NCBI RefSeq assembly: GCF_019890725.1
Contig: NZ_JAINZZ010000051.1
Coordinates: 1-56,329, forward strand
DNA: 56,329 nucleotides
Direction of reading: 5' to 3'
From: Actinacidiphila acidipaludis
GTDB lineage: Bacteria > Actinomycetota > Actinomycetes > Streptomycetales > Streptomycetaceae
Shown: positions 42,660-50,818 of the stretch, one piece after another
How positions within the stretch are numbered: the first letter of the stretch is position 1
How the letters are laid out: each line of letters opens with the position of its first letter
Notes under the pieces: model-generated
The model's database searches: none
Told to the model about the DNA's origin: nothing
The model's input: the letters and a program-made list of their open reading frames with translations, nothing else
Translations under genes and position numbers: made by a program

Positions 42660-43718
42660 CTGCTCCCCCTGCGGACGGGGGTACCGCGTACGCATCCAGG
42701 GTCCGCTGTTCGGCGAGCCACTGCTCCCCCTGCGGACGGGGGTACCGCGGAATAGCGCCGCAGGTCGGAGTAGGGGACGTGCTGCTTCCGCTGCACGAGG
42801 GGGTACCGCGTGGGCAGCGAACATCCGGGCGGCCCGGCAGTTCCGCTCCCCTGCGTGGGGGTACCGCGAATTTGAGGACCGCCGGTCGGCGGTTAGCGGA
42901 CTGCTCTCCTGCACATGGGGGGTACCGCACTTGCGGAGATCGAGGCGCGGCGCGAGGCTGGCTGCTCCCCCTACGCACAGGGGTACCGCGATGCCCGGGA
43001 GCTGGTTTCAGGTGTGGTGCAACTGCTCCCCCCTGTACGTGGGGGTACCGCGCAGAGCCAGGTCAGCGGAAGCTTGAAGGAGGCCCGCTCCCCCTGCGGA
43101 TGGGGGTACCTCGTACCGGACCTACTACCTCCACCCGTACATCGCCTGCTCCCCCTGCACGTGGGGGTACCGCCGACGTGCTGTTCCACTACGACCAGGA
43201 CCTGCATCTGCTCCCCCATACGAGGGGGTACCGCGCTCTGTCGGAGCCTCATCGAGGCCGGCACCCGCTGCTCCCCCTGCCCGAGGGCTACCGCGTGGGC
43301 GGCGAATATCCGGGCGGCCCGGCAGTTCCGCTCCCCCTGCAACTGGGGGTACCGCGTCGGTGATGACGTTCCACCACCGAGTCGAGGACTGCTCCCCTGG
43401 GCGAGGGGGTACCACGATGCTGGTATCGGAGTTCGCCCGCTTCCTCGGCTGCTCCCCCTGCGCGTGAGGGTAACGCGGGCACCGGGGCGAGTTCACGGTG
43501 GTGGCGGAACTGCTCCCTACTACACGCTGGGGGTACCACTGTGGCGTCGCTGGTGATCCCGGTGTTACTGGCCTGTTCCCCCTACACGCGGGGTACCGCG
43601 CAGGGCCCGTGGGGACTGGTCGATCACCGTGCCGGCTCCCCTGCCTGGGGGGTACCGCAGTGACCCGACGGACGTCCTCCGCAGGTTCGAGCTGCTCCCC
43701 CTACCCGCGGGGGTACGC
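42660..43718 (+). CRISPR. CRISPR array, 18 repeats and 17 spacers, type I-E, loop-variable repeats
   Basis: Repeats begin about every 59-63 bp. The canonical unit is CTGCTCCCCC, a 7-base loop (TGCGGAC in repeats 1 and 2), then GGGGGTACCGC. Counting the following base as the last repeat position gives 29-bp repeats and 32-bp spacers, the type I-E geometry. That position is G in 13 of 17 cases, as expected for a PAM-derived base. The loops differ in almost every repeat (TGCACGT, TACGCAC, ATACGA, TGCAACT), so repeats vary from 25 to 30 bp, while CTCCCC and GGGGTACCGC stay. Sixteen of 17 spacers have exactly the same length. Spacer 3 (42810-42842) and spacer 11 (43295-43327) are nearly identical. 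By handle position and leader, the array is transcribed rightward, away from cas3. Confidence 0.95.
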
Positions 43719-43879
43719 CGCAGCCAGCGCGACGTCTTCTGGAGTTCCAGCCTCAGTGCCGAATTCGTGAAAGATCAACTGCCAGGAAAAACCACATGCC
43801 TGAGCTGCGGCGACATGCCCCACGGCCCGGACACGTCGTTAGAAATCAGGCGGCAGACCATCGGAATAACCTGGACACC
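43719..43879. other. sequence beyond the array, possible element border
   Basis: This stretch lies between the last repeat and a gene fragment. I found no transposon-type inverted terminus here, and no further CRISPR repeat or tRNA. Confidence 0.3.
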
Positions 43880-43993
43880 GAGCCTGTAGTTCACAACAAG
43901 CTGGGGCAGTTCGCAGACAACGCGCGGAGGCGGGCCGACAAGCTCACGGCGGAGCGGCGCGCGGAACTCGACGCACTGGGGATGCGCTGGTAG
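43880..43993 (+). pseudogene. C-terminal fragment of a helicase-associated (HA) domain protein
   Basis: The frame ends in KLGQFADNARRRADKLTAER then RAELDALGMRW and a stop at 43991-43993. This is the typical last repeat of the helicase-associated domain at the C-terminus of streptomycete DEAD/DEAH helicases. The rest of that helicase is absent. The match begins about 160 bp after the last CRISPR repeat, so the fragment may mark where the CRISPR-transposase island replaced or entered a host gene. Confidence 0.6.
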
Positions 43994-44033
43994 ACGTCTG
44001 CACAGTGAGAGGCCGGAGCGGGAGGGTACGGGA

Positions 44034-44363
44034 CTACGGCCCATCTGGGACGTCGCCGGGAACCCAGCTGACAGCGGACCGGTCGAACGGCGTCTGCGAC
44101 AAGAAGACGTCCAACGCCTCGTCCCAGCCCATCTCTCCCGGGTCGCCACACAGCACCACGAACCCCCCGAGGGCGGTCTCGGGTATAGCAACCAGGCAGA
44201 ACACCAGGCCTGTAGGAAGGCGCACCACCGCGGTGTGCTCGCCATGCACCTCGTCAGGCTCCACCGTGAAGGACCGGTCCTTCAAACCCTCCACCATGAC
44301 GTCGAGCTGCGCCACGACCAGGAACGACGCCGGCCGCCAGTTGTCCAACGTCAAAGACTCCAC
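44034..44363 (-). CDS. hypothetical protein
   Basis: This 109-residue acidic protein has no signal peptide. It has alternating strands (FLVVAQLDVMVEGLKDRSFT, HTAVVRLPTGLVFCLVAIPE) and ends in a Pro/Asp-rich tail. The pattern resembles small immunity-like or YwqJ/SUKH-type accessory proteins, but I cannot assign a family. Coding bias is good and the frame is intact. Confidence 0.55.
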   Translation of the reverse strand: MESLTLDNWRPASFLVVAQLDVMVEGLKDRSFTVEPDEVHGEHTAVVRLPTGLVFCLVAIPETALGGFVVLCGDPGEMGWDEALDVFLSQTPFDRSAVSWVPGDVPDGP

Positions 44364-44661
44364 GACACTGCCCTGTCAGACCGCATACCTGTTCAGCGCG
44401 CCCCGTGCCCCTGTGGGAGCAGGCACCTTCGCGACAGCCCGCCCAGGCGGCGCCGGTCGGGCAGCGGCAGCCGCCTGGCCAACTCATGACAGCAGGGCAA
44501 TCCACACCGATCCACGCCCACCCGCTGCCACCAAGGCGCCAACTACAGGCACCGGAGAACACCGGACCTTCGGCGCTTCCTGCCGCTCGTCACGGTCGGA
44601 CGGACGCGGCCTTGCGGTCGGGGATCCCGGGGCGAGCGGGTGCGGGCGGTCGCGGCGGAGT

Positions 44662-45414
44662 TCAGTACAGCGGTGGCAGGTGCCAGCCCCGCCAGCCGGG
44701 CGGATAGACCCCCCGGCCGACTAGTTCGTCGCGCGAGGCGGGGCACCCGCCCGAGAACAAGGCGAGGTAATCGTCGATCGATCGGCGCAGCTCGCCGAGG
44801 TCTGCGGTGCGGCCCGCGTAGCGCTCCCAGGGCCCGCCGGCAGTGAGGAACTCCTGTGCGTGCCGGGTGCCGAGACGGCCGTCGAGATGGACAAGCGCGG
44901 CAAGGGCCAGGTGCGGTCCGTGCTCGTCACCCCGGGGCAGTCCGATGCGCAGGTACCGCACCAGTGTCCGGGCGTCCTGGTCCTCGCCGAGGCAGGCCGC
45001 CGCCAGCGCGAGGTTTGACGGGTCGTCCGGGTAGTCCTCCACTGCCATCTCTGCCAAGCGGGTGCGCAGGTCCGCGCGTCGGCCTGCGGCGACGAGCCAC
45101 AAACCCACCGCACGTTCACGCCACCCCAGGCGGAGCAGGGTCTCCAGCTCTCGCACGGTGGCGCGGCGGGCGTCCCGCCGCAGTCTGCGCTGGAAGAGCC
45201 GCAGGCGCGGCAATGGCAGGGCCAGGGCCGCCCCGGTGAACACGTACCAGTACCGCCCGTGCGCCTTCACGTACCGGCGCGTCACCCGCAGTTCCAGCGC
45301 TATGTCCGGCTGTCGCGTGAGAGTCTCCACCACGATGCCGTACAGGGCGTCCCACCTGCGCCAAAGAAGGTGAACGGGATGGAGTGGAAGCATCGCCCTC
45401 CTCGCTGAGGACAC
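44662..45414 (-). CDS. DUF6000 family protein
   Basis: This protein of up to 250 residues has DUF6000-like features: LRVTRRYVKAHGRYWYVF (about 42-59), RDARRATVRELETLLRLGWR then ERAVGLWLVAAGRRADLRT (about 80-118), and HLALAALVHLDGRLGTRHAQ near residue 190. The whole protein is helical, like a HEAT or TPR-type solenoid. The function of the family is unknown. A later ATG (LPLHPVHLLW) could be the real start. The 298 bases between this gene and 44363 hold no recognised feature. Confidence 0.65.
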   Translation of the reverse strand: MSSARRAMLPLHPVHLLWRRWDALYGIVVETLTRQPDIALELRVTRRYVKAHGRYWYVFTGAALALPLPRLRLFQRRLRRDARRATVRELETLLRLGWRERAVGLWLVAAGRRADLRTRLAEMAVEDYPDDPSNLALAAACLGEDQDARTLVRYLRIGLPRGDEHGPHLALAALVHLDGRLGTRHAQEFLTAGGPWERYAGRTADLGELRRSIDDYLALFSGGCPASRDELVGRGVYPPGWRGWHLPPLY

Positions 45415-45464
45415 CCGTCGGTTGCCAGACCAGGCAAACTAGCGCGATAGGCACCCCCTCCGGC

Positions 45465-45620
45465 AGGCATGGCGAAGCGTCGGTAGACGGTCTGCCAGGG
45501 ATCGCATCGCGACGGCAGATCGCGCCACGGCGCCCCGCTTCGCAGGCGCCACAGCACTCCGTTGACCACTTGCCCTGCGGGGCGAGGCGGTGGACGGTCA
45601 GGTTATGACCGCCCACCGCG
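45465..45620 (-). pseudogene. IS5-family transposase N-terminal fragment
   Basis: The leftward frame reads VNGVLWRLRSGAPWRDLPSR then CDPWQTVYRRFA, the characteristic N-terminal segment of IS5-type transposases. The upstream part (LTVHRLAPQGK) is in another frame, and the catalytic domain is absent. No inverted repeats were recognised. The remnant sits immediately upstream of the DUF6000 gene. Confidence 0.7.
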
Positions 45621-45654
45621 CTGCAGTCGCTGGTGGCCCGTGTTCGGGGCCTGA

Positions 45655-45879
45655 CTACGAAGCTTTCCGGTTACGAGAGCGAGCCAGCCCCATGCCGATT
45701 CCTACGGCGACCAGGACGGGGAGTGGGCCCAGCCACGCCTTCGCGGGGGAGGTTCCGCCGATGGTGAGCGCTACGGCGACCACGAGGTAAATGATGACGA
45801 AGGCGCCTATCAGGTTGGTCCAGGGGCGCCCGCGGGTAGCGTCCTCAGCGTTCTCCAGCGCTCTTCCTAGCTTCGTCAC
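45655..45879 (-). CDS. small two-helix membrane protein, possible immunity to the adjacent RHS protein
   Basis: This 74-residue protein starts at GTG 45879 after GAGAGGAG. It has two transmembrane helices (NLIGAFVIIYLVVAVALTI and WLGPLPVLVAVGIGMGLA) with a short basic tail (RSRNRKAS). It lies 55 bp downstream of the large RHS gene on the same strand. The RHS C-terminus is hydrophobic and Gly/Ala-rich, so this protein could protect the producer against a membrane-acting toxin. The role is inferred from position and topology alone. Confidence 0.65.
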   Translation of the reverse strand: MTKLGRALENAEDATRGRPWTNLIGAFVIIYLVVAVALTIGGTSPAKAWLGPLPVLVAVGIGMGLARSRNRKAS

Positions 45880-45934
45880 GCGGACTCCTCTCCGGTCGTG
45901 GGTCGGACTTTCGTGGGCGGCATGGTTGGGTTGG

Positions 45935-48900
45935 TCAGGACAGCCAATGCTCGATACCGGTGCTCGTGTCGTATCCGGCTGCGAAGCATCCCAGGGTTGA
46001 GACGAATCCCGATTCGGGGCCGGTGGCGGCCTCGCAGATCGCTCCGACGATGAATCCGGCGGTCAGGCTCGCCGTGCCGCGAGCGGCGCCTTCGATGTCG
46101 CCGGAGATCAGGTCAGTTGTGATGGAGTAGGCGTCCTTGGCGTCGGAGATGTGCCCGATGACGCCGTCGAGGTCGCTGAGACTGAACGTGCCTTTGGGGT
46201 CGGTGTAGTTGATCGGATCGCCGGCGGTGTAGGCGTAGGGGTTGGCTTCCTTGCCGCTGGGGTCGGGCTGCGTGAATCGGCCCAGGGTCGGGTCGTAGGA
46301 GCGGGCGCCCAGGTTGTAGAGGCCGGAGGGGTCGAGGTAGGCGCCGGTGTAGCGGTTGGGCTGGTTGAGGGTGCCGGTGGTGGTGCGTGGGGCGCCGTAG
46401 GGGGTGTAGGTGTAGGCGGCGACCTGGTGGCCGGCGTTGTCGACGACTGCGGTGACCGAGCCTTGCGCGTCGGTGAGGTAGTAGTCGGTGCCGGCGGCCG
46501 TGGTCATACCGGTGAGGGTGCCCCCGGGCTCGCGGATGAAGCGCGTGGTGCCGGCGCCGCTGCCGCCCGTGGTGGTGGCCGTGGTGAGGCCGAGCGCCGT
46601 GTGGGAGAAGGCGGTGGTGCTGCTCGGGCCGGCCAGAGTGGTGCGTTCGCTAGAGCCGGTGCCCGAGTAGGTGGCGGTGTAGGTGGAGCCTGCGACGGTG
46701 AGCGCCGAGTTCTGGTTCAGGTCGGTCCAGGTCTCGCCGGAGCGTGGTGTGGCGGCGGGGGTGTCGGTGCCTGTTTCGTTGCCGTCGGCGTCGTAGCCCC
46801 AGTTGTTGGGGCTGGCGATGCCCGCGCCGGACAGTTCGTTGGCGGCGTTGGCGGTGTACTGGAAGACGCGGGTGCCGGAGCAGTTGCTGCTCGAGGTGAC
46901 TCCGCTACTGACGGCGTTCTGCAGGTTGCCGCCGGCGTCGTAGCAGTACAGCCAGCCAGCCGTCGTGGTTCCGCCGGAGTTGGTCTCCACCGCACGCGTC
47001 AGGCGGCCCTGGGTGTCGTAGGCGTAGGCGATGGCGGCGCCGGCGTTGTCGGTGCGCTTACTCACCTTCGCGCCGTCCTTGCCTGACGGACCGCTGGTGT
47101 AGGCGTAGGTGTACTTCGACAGTGTGGTGGAGCCGTTGGCGCCTGTGACGGTGCTGGGGCGGCCGTCGTTGTCCCAGGTGGTGGCGAGCGTGGTGTTACC
47201 GGGGTAAGTGGTCCTGGTGCGGTGGTCGTCGTTGTCGTACAGGTAGGTGGTCTGCGCGCCACCGGGCTCGGTCAGCGACTTCAGGCGGTTGGCCTCGTCG
47301 TACCGGTAGACCACGGTTCCCGCGGGGTCAGTGAACGTGGCGGTGTTGCCGCCCGCGTCGTAGCCGAGCGAGGACTGTTCACCGGAGGGCAGCTGCCGCC
47401 AGTTCTCCCGGCCAAGCGCGTCGTAGGTGTACTTCGTGGTGCCGGAGGCGTCGGTCTGCTGCAGGAGATTGCCGTCGCCGTCGTACGTCAGGACGGTGGT
47501 GGTGTGCGCGGTGGCGACCTTGGTGACGCGGTCGCGGTCGTCGTACGTGTAGGTGGTGGTGATGTTGCGGCCGTCGGTCGCGGTGTGGATCCGGTCGCGG
47601 CTGTCGTAGGTGTATGTGGTCTTGCCCAATGGTGCGGGCGGGGTCATCGTGACCAGGTCGCCGGTGTTGTAGGCGAAGTGCGTGGTGTTGCCGTTGGGAT
47701 CGGTGGCGGTGCAGCGCTGTCCGGTGAAGCCGCCGCAGTCGGTGCTGCCGCCCTGGTAGGTGTAGGTCCAGTTCGCTCCGGTGCCGCCGGAGGTGGTGTC
47801 CTTGACCTGGAGCAGGTTGCCGGCGCTGTCGTAGCTGTAGGCGGTGGTCGAGCCCTGCGGGTCGGTCAGCGAACCGGGCAGCTGGGCGCCGCCGTGCGAG
47901 GCGTAGCCGGCCAGCGTGGCCGTGGCGCCCATCGGCATGGCCGCGGACGTGAGGTTGTTGTTGGTCCAGCCGTAGGTGGTGGTGTTGCCAGCGGTGCTGC
48001 CGGTGCCCATCGCGTCGACCGCGGTGGTCTCGTTGTGGTTGGCGTCGTAGCTGTGGGAACGGGTGTGGCCCAGGGCGTCGGTGACCTTGGTGACCGCGCC
48101 GTCGTCATCGGTGACGTAGCTCGTGGCGTGCTGCAGCGGGTCGGTGATCGTGGTCGGATACGGGTCGGCGTCACCGTAGTTGATCAACGTGGTCTGGCCT
48201 GCGCCGGTGACGTTGTCGGTGACGCGGGTGAATGAGGTGATGGAGTTGCCGTCGTCGTAGGTGAAAGTCGTCTCGCGGCCCTCGGGCGTGGTGACCTTGA
48301 TGACCCGCCCGTCGCTGTCGTAGTCGTAGACGGTTCGCTTGCCCGCGGTGTCGGTGAAGGTGCACTGCGTGGCGGTGGCGCAGGAGTCGATAGCGGTGCG
48401 GCCGGTGCCGTCGGTGAGGGTGAATCCTGCAGGTCCGGGCTGGGCGTCGATGTAGTGACCGGTGCGTTGGTCGGTGAGGCGGTAGCCGATGTTGTACGTG
48501 TAGTTGCCCGGGGTCGTGGTGGTGTAGTAACTGACTCTGGTGGTGTTGCCGTTTCGATCTGTGCTTGAGATCAGATCGCCCTGGTTGACGGTGTCGGCGT
48601 TGGGCTTGTAGGTGTCCTTCAGGCCCGTGTCGGTGTGGGCGACGGTGTAGGTCCCGTCGCTGTTCTTGGTCAGCGTCTCCCGGTAGCCCGGTGAGTCGAG
48701 GCTGTAGCTTCCGTCGGTGTTTCGGGCGAACTGCACCGGCTCGCCGTGGTCCTCATACACGCTGATGTCGCCGTCCTGCGTGTGATTCCCGTTGGCGTCC
48801 TGCCAGAAGTACAGGTGACGGTCCCAGTTGCCCCATGGCGAGCTGTTCCACGACGGCGTGGTGTTGGTGTACTCGAGGCTGCGTCCAGCCACGGGCAGGT

Positions 48901-49354
48901 CCATCCACGTGGCATCGAGGAGCAGGTCGCCGTCATACAGATCGATCTTGGCGACCAGGGCGTCATCCAAGCGGATGGTGGAAAACCCGTGCCAGGGCAC
49001 TTCACCGAAGCTCTCCGCGTCCACCGTGGTGTTCAGGGTTTTTGCCACACCTTGTGTATGGGGACCGAACGGCCGCACCGGTTCGGTCGGCGGAGCTGCC
49101 GCGGTGCGTCGCGGCAGGCCGGACCGCACGACGGCGGCCGACCGCGGCTGGGCCGACGCCTGCGAACGCGGAGCGCTGGTCAGTCCAACCGGCTCCTGCG
49201 ACGGCTTCACGCTTTCCGGTGCGGCCGAGGCGGGTATGGCAGTGGCACTCAGGCCTGCGGCGACCACTGCGAGCACGGCGGTGGTGGTGGTCAGCGCGTG
49301 TCGTAGACGGCGGTAGGCGTGCGAGGGCATGCCTGTGCCAGGAGTGTTGCTCAT
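45935..49354 (-). CDS. secreted RHS-repeat protein with hydrophobic C-terminus
   Basis: The start at ATG 49354 behind GGGGGGAAG gives 1139 residues. A signal peptide (TTTAVLAVVAAGLSATAIPA) is followed by a DUF6531-like N-terminal area and about twenty YD/RHS repeats (YDSAGNLLQVKDTTSGG, YDALGRENWRQLPSGEQ). The RHS core is SYDPTLGRFTQPDPSGKEAN then PYAYTAGDPINYTDPKG. The variable C-terminus is only about 75 residues: SLSDLDGVIGHISDAKDAYS, then a hydrophobic GTASLTAGFIVGAICEAATG with two cysteines. It has no Hint domain or recognisable nuclease. A pore-forming or membrane-active tip is possible, with the small membrane protein downstream as immunity. Alternatively it is an orphan scaffold that lost its toxin. 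Confidence 0.85.
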   Translation of the reverse strand: MSNTPGTGMPSHAYRRLRHALTTTTAVLAVVAAGLSATAIPASAAPESVKPSQEPVGLTSAPRSQASAQPRSAAVVRSGLPRRTAAAPPTEPVRPFGPHTQGVAKTLNTTVDAESFGEVPWHGFSTIRLDDALVAKIDLYDGDLLLDATWMDLPVAGRSLEYTNTTPSWNSSPWGNWDRHLYFWQDANGNHTQDGDISVYEDHGEPVQFARNTDGSYSLDSPGYRETLTKNSDGTYTVAHTDTGLKDTYKPNADTVNQGDLISSTDRNGNTTRVSYYTTTTPGNYTYNIGYRLTDQRTGHYIDAQPGPAGFTLTDGTGRTAIDSCATATQCTFTDTAGKRTVYDYDSDGRVIKVTTPEGRETTFTYDDGNSITSFTRVTDNVTGAGQTTLINYGDADPYPTTITDPLQHATSYVTDDDGAVTKVTDALGHTRSHSYDANHNETTAVDAMGTGSTAGNTTTYGWTNNNLTSAAMPMGATATLAGYASHGGAQLPGSLTDPQGSTTAYSYDSAGNLLQVKDTTSGGTGANWTYTYQGGSTDCGGFTGQRCTATDPNGNTTHFAYNTGDLVTMTPPAPLGKTTYTYDSRDRIHTATDGRNITTTYTYDDRDRVTKVATAHTTTVLTYDGDGNLLQQTDASGTTKYTYDALGRENWRQLPSGEQSSLGYDAGGNTATFTDPAGTVVYRYDEANRLKSLTEPGGAQTTYLYDNDDHRTRTTYPGNTTLATTWDNDGRPSTVTGANGSTTLSKYTYAYTSGPSGKDGAKVSKRTDNAGAAIAYAYDTQGRLTRAVETNSGGTTTAGWLYCYDAGGNLQNAVSSGVTSSSNCSGTRVFQYTANAANELSGAGIASPNNWGYDADGNETGTDTPAATPRSGETWTDLNQNSALTVAGSTYTATYSGTGSSERTTLAGPSSTTAFSHTALGLTTATTTGGSGAGTTRFIREPGGTLTGMTTAAGTDYYLTDAQGSVTAVVDNAGHQVAAYTYTPYGAPRTTTGTLNQPNRYTGAYLDPSGLYNLGARSYDPTLGRFTQPDPSGKEANPYAYTAGDPINYTDPKGTFSLSDLDGVIGHISDAKDAYSITTDLISGDIEGAARGTASLTAGFIVGAICEAATGPESGFVSTLGCFAAGYDTSTGIEHWLS

Positions 49355-49753
49355 CTTCCCCCCTAGGAAGTGCTCGGCCGCCACAGCGGCGACCACAAGC
49401 GGCCACAAACTCCCACCGGAGCACAGTGCGCCGCGACGACGTTTCCCCGTAATTGATCGTCTACGGCGCCCAGAACCAGCCAGAGTGCCGCCCTCCGCTT
49501 CGCCTCTCCGTCACGCCAAAGCGACATCCCCACCCCACGAAATGTCGCATCACTCCAGCTCAGTCCCGGGGCAACACTGCGACGTGATCTCCACCCCGGA
49601 ATCCGAGCCTCCACTCACCGATGATCGAGAGGAGCTTGGCTTGGGAGATCGTTGATGCCGGCCTGGTCGCGCGGGCCGGTCGCGGGCCGGGACGTAGCTT
49701 TCCGCGGTGAGCGGGCAGAGGAGCATGAAGGGGCGTCTTCGGAGGATGACGCC
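49355..49753. other. divergent intergenic region, no gene seen
   Basis: This lies between the leftward RHS gene and the rightward interrupted gene. It must hold both promoters. A GGAGG site at 49741-49745 belongs to the rightward gene. No gene or repeat is recognised. Confidence 0.35.
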
Positions 49754-49848
49754 ATGAGCTTCGACCTTGCGGTACTTGCAATGGATGCTTCGGCTGATGC
49801 CGCGGCAGCGCGTGCAATGTTCGAACGGTGCAACTCCCTGCATCATGA

Positions 49849-50818
49849 GAGCAATGCTCAGGACTTGTGGATCGGTTTCGGGAGGGCACGCGGAGGGCGT
49901 ACCTTCCCGATGATCCTTAAGGTCTCCGAGTAGGCCCGCGTTGCAGCGCGGGTCGGGAAGGCACGCCCGTGCTCAGCGTAGTCACCGACGACGGCTCCTC
50001 CCAGTCCGGCTCCTTGATCGACGAGATCGTGCGGGAAGGCGCCCGCCGGATGCTGGCCGCCGCGCTGGAAGCGGAAGTCAACCAGTACATAGCCGAGTTG
50101 TCGGCCGAGACCGACGAGTACGGCCGACGTCTCGTGGTCCGCAACGGCCACCACAGGGCGAGGATCGTGGTTACCGCCGCTGGCCCGGTCGAGGTCAAGG
50201 CCCCGCGGATCAACGACCGCCGCGTTGACGATGAGACCGGCGAGCGCAAGCGGTTCTCCTCGAAGATCCTTCCGCCGTGGTGCCGTAAGTCCCCGAAGAT
50301 CTCCGAGGTGCTGCCGCTGCTCTACCTGCACGGCTTGTCTTCCGGTGACTTCGTCCCGGCGCTGGAGCAGTTCCTCGGCGGCACGGCCGGCCTATCGCCC
50401 ACGACCGTCACCCGGCTGACGAAGCAGTGGAGCGATGACCACGCCGCCTTCCAAGACCGGGACCTGTCCGACCGCGACTTCGTCTAGGTCTGGGCGGACG
50501 GCGTGCACCCCCAAGGTCCGCCTCGGCCAGGCCCACTCGTGCGTCCTGGTCCTGCTCGGGGTCCGGCTGGACGGCACGAAGGAACTGATCGCCCTGGCCG
50601 AGGGCTTGCGCGAGTCCACCGAGTCGTGGGCCGACCTGCTGCGCGACTGCCGCCGCCGCGGCATGCGCGACCCCGAGCTGGTCATCGGCGACGGTGCCAT
50701 GGGCCTGTGGCGCCGAAGCCGGTCGCACCAAGCGGATCCGCAACACCGCGAAGGCCACCCTCAACCACCGCAGGCAGAGCTGAAGAATCAGCTCACCCAC
50801 AACTCTTGACTATTGCTC
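49849..50818 (+). mobile_element. IS256-family element, internally deleted, with 9-bp target duplication
   Basis: The ends match as imperfect inverted repeats: GAGCAATGCTCAGGACTTG reading in from the left (49849) and GAGCAATAGTCAAGAGTTG reading in from the right (50818). GCATCATGA occurs directly outside both ends (49840-49848 and 50819-50827), a 9-bp target duplication as expected for IS256. At 970 bp it is shorter than the usual 1.3-1.5 kb, because the distal part of the transposase gene is missing. It cannot move by itself. Confidence 0.88.
49969..50780 (+). pseudogene. IS256 (Mutator-type) transposase, broken
   Basis: The N-terminal frame encodes GSLIDEIVREGARRMLAAAL, EVNQYIAELSAETDEYGRRL and SEVLPLLYLHGLSSGDFVPA, typical of IS256 transposases. 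It stops at TAG 50485-50487, where relatives have a Tyr codon in the FVYVWADG motif with the first catalytic Asp. A one-base gain in the C-run just after shifts the next segment (KVRLGQAHSCVLVLLGVRLD to PELVIGDGAMGLWR, with the second Asp) into another frame. The part with the catalytic Glu is deleted. At least three independent lesions are visible. Confidence 0.85.

Noticed and set aside
42779..43556. Open frames across the CRISPR array
   Set aside because: Their apparent repeats (GGTALAE, GYRDAREL and similar) are translations of the CRISPR repeats, not protein.
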